64,000 bases of DNA from assembly GCF_900113665.1 (NCBI RefSeq), contig NZ_FOQD01000005.1, forward strand, positions 271,277-335,276, read 5' to 3'. The translations under genes were made by a program, and so were the position numbers. Below the pieces are notes generated by a model. The model saw only the letters and a list, made by a program, of their open reading frames with translations. It had not been told where the DNA came from and did not search any database. This document shows positions 17,942-28,015 of the stretch, piece by piece (position 1 is the first letter of the stretch; each line of letters begins with the position of its first letter). This stretch comes from Planctomicrobium piriforme (GTDB lineage: Bacteria > Planctomycetota > Planctomycetia > Planctomycetales > Planctomycetaceae).

Positions 17942-18280
17942 ATGAAGAAGATCGAAGCGATCATCCGGCACTTTAAGCTCGAAGAGGTCAAGGACGCTCT
18001 CACGGCTGCCGGGATCTCCGGGATGACCGTCTCGGAAGTGCGAGGTTTTGGGCGCCAGAAGGGTCATAAGGAGCAATACCGGGGCGCTGAGTACACCGTC
18101 GATTTCCTTCCCAAAGTGAAGATGGAAGTCGTCGTTTCCGATGGGGATCTGCAGACCGCTGTCGACGCCATTTTGAAGACCGCCCGTACCGGCCAGATCG
18201 GCGACGGAAAAATCTTCATCAGCGAACTGCAGGAAGCCATCCGCATCCGTACCGGCGAAACCGGCAGCGAATCGCTCTAG
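17942..18280 (+). CDS. glnB: PII nitrogen regulatory protein (first copy)
   Basis: This 112-residue PII signal protein integrates 2-oxoglutarate, ATP/ADP and nitrogen status and controls Amt, glutamine synthetase and NtrB-type partners. The T-loop RGAEYTVDFLPKVK carries Tyr51, the uridylylation site of proteobacterial GlnB. The B- and C-loop motifs TGQIGDGKIF and IRIRTGE are intact. It lies 231 nt behind amt. By position it could be called glnK; a second, very similar copy follows 108 nt downstream. Confidence 0.95.
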   Translation: MKKIEAIIRHFKLEEVKDALTAAGISGMTVSEVRGFGRQKGHKEQYRGAEYTVDFLPKVKMEVVVSDGDLQTAVDAILKTARTGQIGDGKIFISELQEAIRIRTGETGSESL

Positions 18281-18306
18281 GCAGCGATCGTTCGCCGACT
18301 TCGTCC

Positions 18307-18343
18307 GAGAACACGTCCGTGTCGTCAGGCCAGTGTTCTCTTT
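18307..18343 (+). other. inverted repeat between the two PII genes
   Basis: GAGAACAC and GTGTTCTC are exact reverse complements, 18 nt apart, followed by TTTCG. This could be a weak terminator or a regulator site for the second PII gene; the sequence does not decide. Confidence 0.35.
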
Positions 18344-18388
18344 CGTCTCCAATTATGACCTTTTGATGAATAGAAGCAGGTTCCTTGA

Positions 18389-18727
18389 ATGAAGAAGATT
18401 GAAGCAATTATCCGTCACTACAAGCTTGAGGAAGTCAAAACTGCCCTGACGGCCGCTGGCATCGTCGGCATGACGGTCAGCGAAGTGCGCGGCTTCGGAC
18501 GGCAGCGCGGACATAAGGAACAGTATCGCGGTGCGGAATACACCGTCGACTTCCTCCCCAAGCTGAAGCTCGAAGTCGTGGTGAACGACGCCGACCTCAG
18601 CAAGGCCGTCACTGCGATCACCGAATCCGCCCGCACCGGTCGGGTCGGCGACGGAAAACTGTTCATCACAGAAATCTCCGACGTCATCCGCATCCGCACC
18701 GGCGAGTCCGGCGGCGAAGCGATCTGA
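18389..18727 (+). CDS. glnB: PII nitrogen regulatory protein (second copy)
   Basis: The 112 residues align without gaps with the upstream PII copy. Differences are concentrated near the ends and after the T-loop (KLKLEVVVNDADLSKAV in place of KVKMEVVVSDGDLQTAV). Tyr51 and the GDGKLF and RIRTGE nucleotide-binding loops are preserved, so both copies look functional. Tandem PII genes often divide labour between Amt control and nitrogen-assimilation control; which copy does what cannot be read here. AGGTTCCTTGA precedes the ATG. A strong terminator follows. Confidence 0.95.
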   Translation: MKKIEAIIRHYKLEEVKTALTAAGIVGMTVSEVRGFGRQRGHKEQYRGAEYTVDFLPKLKLEVVVNDADLSKAVTAITESARTGRVGDGKLFITEISDVIRIRTGESGGEAI

Positions 18728-18831
18728 CGTTCCGGCAGCCGTGCGTTCCGTCTCAACAGCTTGCCGGCCACCGGCTGGGCAACGTGTACGCAACGAACTC
18801 CGCGGCGGTCATGGGAGATTGTTGTAACATC

Positions 18832-18872
18832 AACAGGACATCGATCTTTCGAGATCGATGTCCTGTTTTTTT
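18832..18872 (+). terminator. strong intrinsic terminator after the second PII gene
   Basis: A perfect 16-bp stem starting AACAGGACATCGATCT, with a TTCG tetraloop, is followed by seven T residues. It is the clearest rho-independent terminator in the window and ends the amt-glnB-glnB unit. Confidence 0.92.
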
Positions 18873-19032
18873 ATGGGCTGCGAACGCCTTCTCGCCAGCG
18901 ACTTCGTTATCTGGATGTAATGTTCCCTCCTGCCGCCTGAGCTAGGTTTGCGGAACATTCCGGCTGGCGCTGCAGGCTCGAGACCGACTGCGGACAGCCG
19001 GTGACGGGTCCGCAGAGCGAGCAGCGATCTCG

Positions 19033-20991
19033 ATGGCCAACGCGTTCTCCTCCAGCACAACTCATCCGGACGCATACGATTCCGTCTCCACGGTCTCGTC
19101 GCCGCAGATCGTGTCGATCAACGACGAAGCTCAGTTGCCCTCCTTTGAAGGCAGTTGGCGCAAGCTTTGTGACCGCGCTGCCGGCCCGATCGAACAGTTT
19201 GACTGGGTGCAGGCCTGCGCCCGGATGGAACGCCGCCGCGGCCATCAACTTGACGTCTCGATTGTGCGCTATGGCGATCGGGTTCAAGCCGCAGCCCCCC
19301 TGGCCGTCAAACGCCTTCGCGGACTCCCCTGGCGGATGTTGCTGGGCGCCGACGTGCTGCATGAAGCGATGGATCTTCCCCACGGCAGCTGGACGGCACT
19401 GAATCAACTCGCCTCGCATCTCGCAAAGAGCCCGCTGCCGCTGGTCATCAGCCGGGTTCCCATCGAATCATCGACGCTCGTGGCCCTCCGCAAGGCATTC
19501 AATGGCCGTGGACTCATGGTCGAACGTCCCGAAGCGGCCTGTCCTTTTTTGCCGCTGGACGCCGGGTGGGTCGAACCCTCAAAACAGCTCAACAGCCGTC
19601 GCCGCGCCGACCTCCGCCGCGCCTTGCGCCGGGCTGAAGAACTCGGTCCCGTGACCTTTGAAATCCTGACTCCGCAGTTGCAGGAAGTCTTGCCGTTGCT
19701 AGCCCAGGCCTATGAGGTCGAAGCCCGTTCGTGGAAAGGGGAGGCCAAAACGGCTCTCGCCTGCGACTCCGTCCTCCGCGAATTCTTTGAAGATTACGCG
19801 TTAGCGGCTGCAGCCCAGGGACAACTGCGAATCTGCTTCATGCGCATTGCTCAAAAGGCAGTCGCCATGCAGATTGCCGTCGTCCAGTCCCGAAAATTCT
19901 GGTTGCTGAAGATCGGTTACGATGTCGAATACGGCCGCTGCTCACCCGGGCAGTTGCTGATGTGCGAAACCATCGCCGCTGCCGCTCGGCAGTCGCTCGA
20001 CAGCTTCGAATTCCTCGGCCGCAGCGAAGCCTGGATCGACATGTGGACGTCACAGTCGCGTCCCTGCCGCTCCCTGCGATTCTATCCTTACAGCCTTGCC
20101 GGACTCTCGGCACTGGCGGTCGACAGCTCGATCAGCCTCGCCTATCGATCCAGAAAAATGCTCTCGCAGGTCGGGCAGCGTATGCGCCGCGCGGCCGCCA
20201 AACGCTATCTCGCTGGCGAACAGATCACCGACGCTGCTCGCGTTCAAGCTAAGATTTTGCAGGACGGAAACTTCTGTACCGTCGGTTTCTGGGATGGCGA
20301 ACAGGATGATCCCCGCAAGGTGGCCGACGAATACCTGCGCGGTCTCAACCTGTTATCTCAGTCGACAGGCGACGGCTATCTCTCGATCAAGCTGCCGGCT
20401 CTGAAATCGTCCAAGGAGCTCTTGCGAGAAGTGACTGCCCGGGCTTTGGAAGCCGGCCGTCGACTGCACTTCGACGCTCTTTCTCCCGCGGAAGCGCAGG
20501 GGACGCGTGATGCTGTCGAGTCGCTGCATCGCCAGTTCCCCAATCTGCAGCTCAGTTACACACTGCCGGGCCGCTGGAAACGCAGCCTCTCAGACGCGCA
20601 ATGGGCCGTCGAACAACAACTTCCCGTCCGTGTCGTCAAAGGCCAATGGGCCGACCCGGAAGATCCTCAGCGGGATCTCAGGGCTGGTTATCTCGAAGTG
20701 ATCGACGCCCTCGCAGGCAAGGCCCGCCATGTCAGCGTGGCAACGCACGATCTCGAACTTGCCGCCGAGAGCATTCGACGCCTCATGGCTGCCGAAACGC
20801 CTTGCGACGTCGAACTGCTGTATGGCCTGCCGATGAAGAAGGCGATTCGTCAGGCTCAGGCGGCAAGCCTGCCGGTACGAATCTACATCCCTTACGGCCA
20901 GGCCTATCTCCCCTATGCCCTCAACAAACTCCGCTCCCAGCCCCGCATGCTCTGGTGGCTGCTGCGCGATGCACTGAACGCTTCGTCCTAA
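19033..20991 (+). CDS. acetyltransferase (CelD/FemAB-like GNAT) fused to a proline dehydrogenase-like domain
   Basis: In this 652-residue protein, the N-terminal half (about 25-370) resembles the Acetyltransf_6/CelD-BcsL GNAT fold: LNSRRRADLRRALRRAEELG, then LPLLAQAYEVEARSWKG and FLGRSEAWIDMW. The C-terminal half (about 385-650) follows the proline dehydrogenase barrel: GYLSIKLPAL, VRVVKGQWADPE (532-543), VATHD (569-573), ELLYGLP (594-600) and VRIYIPYGQAYLPYAL. The paired arginines that bind proline carboxylate in PutA enzymes (YxxRR) are replaced by ALNKL, so substrate or activity may differ. No separate PRODH is visible in the window, although a P5C dehydrogenase lies at 55655. No strong ribosome-binding site precedes the ATG. 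Confidence 0.75.
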   Translation: MANAFSSSTTHPDAYDSVSTVSSPQIVSINDEAQLPSFEGSWRKLCDRAAGPIEQFDWVQACARMERRRGHQLDVSIVRYGDRVQAAAPLAVKRLRGLPWRMLLGADVLHEAMDLPHGSWTALNQLASHLAKSPLPLVISRVPIESSTLVALRKAFNGRGLMVERPEAACPFLPLDAGWVEPSKQLNSRRRADLRRALRRAEELGPVTFEILTPQLQEVLPLLAQAYEVEARSWKGEAKTALACDSVLREFFEDYALAAAAQGQLRICFMRIAQKAVAMQIAVVQSRKFWLLKIGYDVEYGRCSPGQLLMCETIAAAARQSLDSFEFLGRSEAWIDMWTSQSRPCRSLRFYPYSLAGLSALAVDSSISLAYRSRKMLSQVGQRMRRAAAKRYLAGEQITDAARVQAKILQDGNFCTVGFWDGEQDDPRKVADEYLRGLNLLSQSTGDGYLSIKLPALKSSKELLREVTARALEAGRRLHFDALSPAEAQGTRDAVESLHRQFPNLQLSYTLPGRWKRSLSDAQWAVEQQLPVRVVKGQWADPEDPQRDLRAGYLEVIDALAGKARHVSVATHDLELAAESIRRLMAAETPCDVELLYGLPMKKAIRQAQAASLPVRIYIPYGQAYLPYALNKLRSQPRMLWWLLRDALNASS

Positions 20992-21004
20992 AGGGCTCAG
21001 TCGA

Positions 21005-22243
21005 TCAACCGTGCGTACGTCTGGCATCATCCGGTTCGTCTTCGATCTCGGGAATGTGCGTAAACGCAATCCGTGTTGGAGCGGCTTTTCGTACGAAATG
21101 AATGCCGCCGAAGTAGACTGAGTTGGAACCGAACTTGGTGTTGAGCTGGTCCATTGTCTGAGCCAGCCGCAGCTTCGCCTGCTCATCTTCGAACAACGGC
21201 AAGCTGACGTTTTGATTGGGGACCAGATCGTAAAACGTCACTCCCACTTGCGTCGGCCGGATGCCGCGAGGACGTGTTCGCCATAATTCGTAAAAGGCCT
21301 TGATGGCCGTGAGCGTATCCCGGCAGATTCCCAGCCCCACCGAGCCGCTCCAGCCTTCTTCGCGAAACGTCAGCGACACATAGACCTCTAGCCGCCGAGC
21401 GCTCAGATCCATCTGCCTGAGCCGGGCGGCCGCCTTGTGAATGAGCCGCACTAGCACCGCTTCCGCACCCTGATCCGTGCGCAACTCAGGCGGAAGCACA
21501 TGCGAGTGTCCCACCGTCGAACGATGCGTCGGCAGCTCCGGCAGATCATGTCCCCGCAGCCAGTGCCACCACCGCCTGCCGACGACTCCCTGCCAGATCC
21601 GCTGCATCTCGCGCTCCGACAACGCACACAAGTCGGCAACCGTCTGCACGTTGGCCCGCTGCAGCCGGGGCAGCATCCGTTTTCCAATTCCCGGCAGATC
21701 GATCAACTGCAAGGAGTGCAGCGCCTGCGGCAGATCTTCATCTCGAATCACGGTCAAGCCGTCCGGCTTCCGCATGCCCGACGCGATCTTGGCCAGGAAA
21801 CGATTTGGCGCTAAGCCAATCGAACAGCGGAGAGAAGTTCCGCACTGTTGAGCGATGGCCTGTTTGACGCGCTGGGCCAGGTCCACTGCTGCAATGGGAT
21901 CAGTCTGACGGGGATCGAGCCGGCACGACAGCTCGTCAATCGAATGCACCTGTTTGACCGGCACGCAGGAATCGACCGCCTGACGGATGCGATGGTGCAT
22001 TCTCACGTACACGTCCGGCCGTGCTTCCACCACGACCAGCGATTTACAGCGTTTGGCCTGCCAGACCGGCGTCCCGCGTCGCACGCCGAGCGCCTTGGCT
22101 TCATAGCTCACGGCAATGCAACTGGTCGTGTCGACATTCACCGCCACCACCGCGACAGGCCGCCCCCTCAACTCAGGCCGGCACTGCTGCTCAACAGAGG
22201 CGAAGTAAGCATTCATGTCGACAAACAAAACCCGCAACGGCAT
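21005..22243 (-). CDS. dinB: Y-family DNA polymerase (DinB/Pol IV-like)
   Basis: This 412-residue translesion polymerase starts at the ATG at 22243, with CAGGAG just upstream; the frame is open from a GTG at 22273, which lies inside an operator and is unlikely to be used. Catalytic motifs are VDMNAYFASVE at the N-terminus and HSIDELSC (the SIDE motif). Next come the palm segment CSIGLAPNRFLAKIASGMRKPDGLTVI and helix-hairpin-helix LIDLPGIGKRMLPRL. The C-terminal little-finger domain is complete. A palindrome typical of LexA control overlaps the predicted transcription start. Confidence 0.9.
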   Translation of the reverse strand: MPLRVLFVDMNAYFASVEQQCRPELRGRPVAVVAVNVDTTSCIAVSYEAKALGVRRGTPVWQAKRCKSLVVVEARPDVYVRMHHRIRQAVDSCVPVKQVHSIDELSCRLDPRQTDPIAAVDLAQRVKQAIAQQCGTSLRCSIGLAPNRFLAKIASGMRKPDGLTVIRDEDLPQALHSLQLIDLPGIGKRMLPRLQRANVQTVADLCALSEREMQRIWQGVVGRRWWHWLRGHDLPELPTHRSTVGHSHVLPPELRTDQGAEAVLVRLIHKAAARLRQMDLSARRLEVYVSLTFREEGWSGSVGLGICRDTLTAIKAFYELWRTRPRGIRPTQVGVTFYDLVPNQNVSLPLFEDEQAKLRLAQTMDQLNTKFGSNSVYFGGIHFVRKAAPTRIAFTHIPEIEDEPDDARRTHG

Positions 22244-22257
22244 CACCGGCTCCTGAA

Positions 22258-22273
22258 GTGAACATGCGTTCAC
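22258..22273 (-). promoter_or_regulatory. SOS-type (LexA-like) operator of the Y-family polymerase
   Basis: GTGAACGCATGTTCAC is a GAAC-N4-GTTC palindrome with two more symmetric pairs outside, the form used by Gram-positive LexA. It overlaps the expected transcription start and lies 14 nt before the polymerase ATG. Binding there would block initiation. Confidence 0.7.
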
Positions 22274-22299
22274 TATATCGGCCAGCCAGCCTGACGCAA
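22272..22299 (-). promoter_or_regulatory. sigma-70-type promoter of the Y-family polymerase
   Basis: On the minus strand TTGCGT (22299-22294) and TATAGT (22277-22272) are 16 nt apart. The -10 box abuts and slightly overlaps the SOS-type palindrome. Confidence 0.6.
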
Positions 22300-22311
22300 T
22301 TCAATTTGAGT

Positions 22312-22497
22312 AGTTCTCAGTTTTCAGTCGTCAGTATTCAGTTTCCCAATCGAATCTGACGCGAGGATTACTGACTTTCGCTTTTTGTCCCGCTGGGATA
22401 ACAGCGTTGGTGCCCGAGAGTTGGGCGGAGAACTCAGTCAGGATCCGGCTTGTCCGGTATCAAAACTGACAACTGATCACTGACGACTGAAAACTCC
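22312..22497. repeat. inverted pair of heptad arms, TCAGTTT family
   Basis: The left arm 22312-22345 consists of TCAGTTT TCAGTCG TCAGTAT TCAGTTT. The right arm 22462-22497 carries AACTGAC AACTGAT CACTGAC GACTGAA, the opposite orientation. About 115 bases of ordinary sequence lie between. The left arm is nearly identical to 61192-61223. Confidence 0.8.
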
Positions 22498-22502
22498 CCC
22501 CG

Positions 22503-23270
22503 TCACATCGTCCGGATCGTCATCCCGCCATCAATCCGTAGCACCTGGCCTGTGGCGTAGGGAATCTGACCAGAGACGAGTGCCCTGACCGCCTTGCCGA
22601 CGTCTTCGACTTCACCCCAGCGACGCTGCAGAGTGAGTCCTTCGGCGATCAGCTTGTCGTATTTCTCCTGCACGCCGGAGGTCATATCGCTGCGGATCAC
22701 GCCCGGTCGTACTTCGAACACGTCGATGCCATATTCCGCGAGTCGGGCGGCCCACAGCTTGGTCGCCATTCCCAGACCCGCCTTCGACAGGCAATAATCG
22801 CCCCGATTGGTGGAGACAAACTCGCCTGAGACTGACGACACGAACACGATCGTCCCGCGAAAGCCGACCGCGTTACCAGCCTGAGAGATCATCTGCCGCG
22901 CGGCCAGTTGCGTCAGGAAGAACGGCCCTTTGAGATTCACCGCCATCACGCGGTCGAATGAATCCTCTTCTGCTTCGAGCAGATCTTTCCGCCCGGGCGA
23001 CGTGATCCCCGCATTGTTGATGAGAGCGTCGATACCGCCAAATTTTTCCACCGTCGTTTTAATCAATCGTTCACGGTCAGCCGCGACCCCAATGTCGCCG
23101 GCGCAATACTGCACGCTGACGTTGAAGTCGGCCAGTTCGGTCAGCGCCTCCTGCACCTGATTAGCCGGCCGCATGCCGTTGAGCATCAGGTTCCAGCCCC
23201 CCTTGGCGAGCTCGCCCGCAATCCCCCGCCCGATCCCCCGAGCACCGCCAGTAATGATCGCGACAGGCAT
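22503..23270 (-). CDS. short-chain dehydrogenase/reductase (3-ketoacyl-ACP reductase type)
   Basis: The start is set at the ATG at 23270 because the upstream open frame is made of heptad repeat. The 255-residue classical SDR has the NAD(P)-binding TGGARGIGRGI near the N-terminus, NNAG in INNAGITSPG, and the catalytic Ser-Tyr-Lys set in VSSVSGEF and DYCLSKAG. The C-terminus IDGGMTIRTM is typical of FabG-like reductases. The substrate is unknown. No good Shine-Dalgarno sequence precedes the start. Confidence 0.88.
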   Translation of the reverse strand: MPVAIITGGARGIGRGIAGELAKGGWNLMLNGMRPANQVQEALTELADFNVSVQYCAGDIGVAADRERLIKTTVEKFGGIDALINNAGITSPGRKDLLEAEEDSFDRVMAVNLKGPFFLTQLAARQMISQAGNAVGFRGTIVFVSSVSGEFVSTNRGDYCLSKAGLGMATKLWAARLAEYGIDVFEVRPGVIRSDMTSGVQEKYDKLIAEGLTLQRRWGEVEDVGKAVRALVSGQIPYATGQVLRIDGGMTIRTM

Positions 23271-23274
23271 TTGT

Positions 23275-23447
23275 GAGTCCAGTGTCGGTGAGTTGAGTGT
23301 TGAGCGCTGAGTGTTGAGTGGGGGGGAGGAGTCGAGAGTCGAGAGCCTAGAAGCAGGGATCAGGGGCCAGGATTTAGGGGTTAGGGAAAATGTTGATTGC
23401 TTCCTCAATGGCCCAATGACAAATGACCATTGACAAATGACAAATTC
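23275..23447. repeat. composite heptad array upstream of the SDR gene
   Basis: From 23275 to 23386 sixteen successive heptads keep a single register: GAGTCCA, GTGTCGG, then AGTGTTG-type, GTCGAGA-type and TTTAGGG-type words. A second block, 23406-23447, has CAATGGC CCAATGA CAAATGA CCATTGA CAAATGA CAAATTC. The latter block recurs in reverse orientation at about 40629-40671 with very few changes. Confidence 0.85.
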
Positions 23448-23475
23448 ATTCCGTTCTTGCTGAGAGCGAGCGCTC

Positions 23476-25851
<2,376 letters not shown>

Positions 25852-25856
25852 GGCTG

Positions 25857-25898
25857 TTGAGAGGGGTTAGGGGACAGGGAATAGGGGACAGTCAGTAA
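25857..25898. repeat. heptad array, GGGACAG family
   Basis: TTGAGAG GGGTTAG GGGACAG GGAATAG GGGACAG TCAGTAA runs in one 7-nt register directly upstream of the gyrA start codon. The same words recur at 35720-35754. Confidence 0.75.
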
Positions 25899-26060
25899 GG
25901 TGCGTTTGAACGCACCATGACGCTGCAGTTCCAGAACGACCTTCGTTTTGTCGCACTGGATGCGAGTTTTAAGAGCGTTTGATACCGGATCACCCGTCCA
26001 CCGGCAATCAACCGCCCGGTTCTGGGCGATGATCAGCTTCCACATTGCTTGCAAAAAACT

Positions 26061-26762
26061 TCAGCGCCGCGTCTCGGCATGCGCGGCATGCAGCGCCACC
26101 AGCCTGGAAATCAGCATCGCGAAATAGAACAGCGACGCCATCGCTTCTGTCAGCGTCAGCATGCGGGCGGCGTTCGAGACCGGCACGATCTCGTTAAACG
26201 AGACTCCGGTGAGCGTTGTAAAGCTGTAATACAACGCGGGAAATCCCTTCAAATTCGAGATGTCTCCCGGTCCCATCTGAATCGTAAACGAATCCGGCGC
26301 GACGCTTTCCAGCAGCAGATAGGCGAAGGTCCACAAGAGTCCCATCATCAGGAACGTGGAGACGCCTGCACAGAGCACCTGTGCGTCCACCACGGGCGCC
26401 CAGAGGATGAACCGCAAGTGATGCGCGATGATCAGCATGGCGAACGCGATGGCAGTGACCAGATAGAATGAGTTGGGAATGATGGCCGGCAGAAACTGGT
26501 GCATCCACTTGCCGGCCACCGTCGGAATCGCGAGCAGGCAGGCGATGGCGATGGTTCGGTGGTCCCCTCCGAGCGCGGGAATCGCAGAAAGCAACACCGC
26601 GGTGAGGAGCAGCGATTCGACCACGTTGCCGTGAGCAAGGTGCTCCAGCAGCGGCGAAATGCAGAGCAGCGCCAACATCGCCGCCAGGAACAGCGCTGCG
26701 GAATACCGCGCGGCGCTGGACATCGAGGGTTCCGGCTCGACTTGCGAATCCAGTTCAGTCAT
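26061..26762 (-). CDS. ion channel family (two-TM potassium channel-like) membrane protein
   Basis: The 233-residue protein has about six hydrophobic segments and a C-terminal pore-like stretch, ALYYSFTTLTGVSFNEIVPVSNAARMLTLTEA, resembling the Ion_trans_2 pore loop. The selectivity filter departs from the K+ consensus (TVGYGD or similar): TGVSFNE occupies the position, so potassium selectivity is doubtful. An N-terminal hydrophilic stretch is followed by paired helices. It may be a channel remnant with another function. It is separated from gyrA by about 200 nt, and its start is the ATG at 26762. Confidence 0.65.
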   Translation of the reverse strand: MTELDSQVEPEPSMSSAARYSAALFLAAMLALLCISPLLEHLAHGNVVESLLLTAVLLSAIPALGGDHRTIAIACLLAIPTVAGKWMHQFLPAIIPNSFYLVTAIAFAMLIIAHHLRFILWAPVVDAQVLCAGVSTFLMMGLLWTFAYLLLESVAPDSFTIQMGPGDISNLKGFPALYYSFTTLTGVSFNEIVPVSNAARMLTLTEAMASLFYFAMLISRLVALHAAHAETRR

Positions 26763-27123
26763 GAATGAACGTCCCTGTCCTTCGGCTTCTCAACCTGTCG
26801 GCAAAGGGGGGTATGCTGACCGACAAGGGAAACGAGGGCAAGGCGAAGATTTCAAGCTGATTTGGAGCGAATGCCCCCCACTTGGGCCACCAATTCGGAT
26901 GACGGTTGTTCCAGCTTCGAATGCACGCTTCCTGAGACTGAAGGCCGCAATCCATAGGGGACAGAGTGACGGCCCTTCAGGCCTTTCGGTCACGCCAGGA
27001 GGCATCTGATACCCAGGCCTTGACGGCTTGGGCTTTCGAGTGAGGCCCCTGTGGGGCGGCTTTGATATTCGCGTCATCACCTGCCGCAAGCTCACAACGA
27101 CTCTTCATTGCGATCCAGTCGCG
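26763..27123. other. gene-free stretch without recognised features
   Basis: These 361 bases lie between a channel-like gene and a methyltransferase gene. A minus-strand open frame crosses them but has low-complexity, proline-rich content and no recognisable domain or ribosome-binding site. I see no tRNA, convincing promoter or heptad array here. Confidence 0.5.
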
Positions 27124-27792
27124 TCATTTCCTCGCACTGAAAATCGCCGCACAGCCTGCAACTTCGACGCTCCAATCACCAAACCTGGCCGCCAGTTGCC
27201 GCTGGAGTTCGTCCAGGGAATCCTCGGAATTCGAAAAGATCCCTTTCCCGTTGTAAGCTGCCATGAGACGACGGGCTGCGAATCCACGATGAATTCCCTG
27301 CGACAACAGCGTCGACCCGAAGACCACGCCGCCGTCGTTTAACAGCGGTCGCAGATGGTCGAAGACGACGCATTTGTCAGCGAGCCTGCCAGGCAGACAA
27401 TGCAAGACGTAGTTGAGGCCGATGGAATCGAACTTCGCACCGTCAATGTCGACGGATTCCAGAACATTTCTCCGCACTGTTTGGGGAGAATATCGCGCGA
27501 CCCGCTGCGCCGTCGCCGCCAGACAATTCTCATTCAGGTCCATCAGCACCAGCCGGGGGCTCGTTGACGGAAAACGGCACTTGTCGAGAAAGAAACCTGT
27601 CCCGACCCCTACGTCCAGGTGGTTTGCCGAGACGTGGTCGTTATAGAGTTGCACGAGGCGCGAGGTGGGGCACTTCCAGATGAAACGATTGGAAAGACCG
27701 AGTACCAGCACGTCGTAGAGCGACAACACCCGGCGGGAATAAACCGCCTGCCCGGCGTCGACGTCCTTTGGCAAAATTGGGTCGTTTAGCAT
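27124..27792 (-). CDS. class I SAM-dependent methyltransferase
   Basis: The ATG at 27792 is chosen; the open frame extends to 28017 but that part overlaps the divergent hydrolase gene and lacks homology. The 222-residue protein has motif I LDVGVGTGFFL (59-69), motif II LVLMDLNENCL, and a motif IV region SIGLNYVLHCLPG. This is a Rossmann-type methyltransferase with unknown acceptor. It is divergent from the DUF900 hydrolase, so the 223-nt space between holds both promoters. Confidence 0.82.
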   Translation of the reverse strand: MLNDPILPKDVDAGQAVYSRRVLSLYDVLVLGLSNRFIWKCPTSRLVQLYNDHVSANHLDVGVGTGFFLDKCRFPSTSPRLVLMDLNENCLAATAQRVARYSPQTVRRNVLESVDIDGAKFDSIGLNYVLHCLPGRLADKCVVFDHLRPLLNDGGVVFGSTLLSQGIHRGFAARRLMAAYNGKGIFSNSEDSLDELQRQLAARFGDWSVEVAGCAAIFSARK

Positions 27793-28015
27793 CGTCTCTT
27801 CATTGACATGCGATTCAAATTGCGCTGGCGATGACTGCGATGTCGTATTGGAACAAGGACAGAAATGGAAGCAACGTGACAAAACGCTAATCGGCCTTAG
27901 ATCCCCGGGAATGAACAGATGCCAAACCAGATTCACTGAGACTGGCGGGAGAACGCCGCATGAGCAAAGATGCTCCCCAGAACATATGTCCGGGTTTTGC
28001 GAGCGAGTTGCATTC

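Noticed and set aside
26790..27095. Minus-strand open frame of 101 codons between the channel-like and methyltransferase genes
   Set aside because: Low-complexity translation, no ribosome-binding site and no family resemblance.
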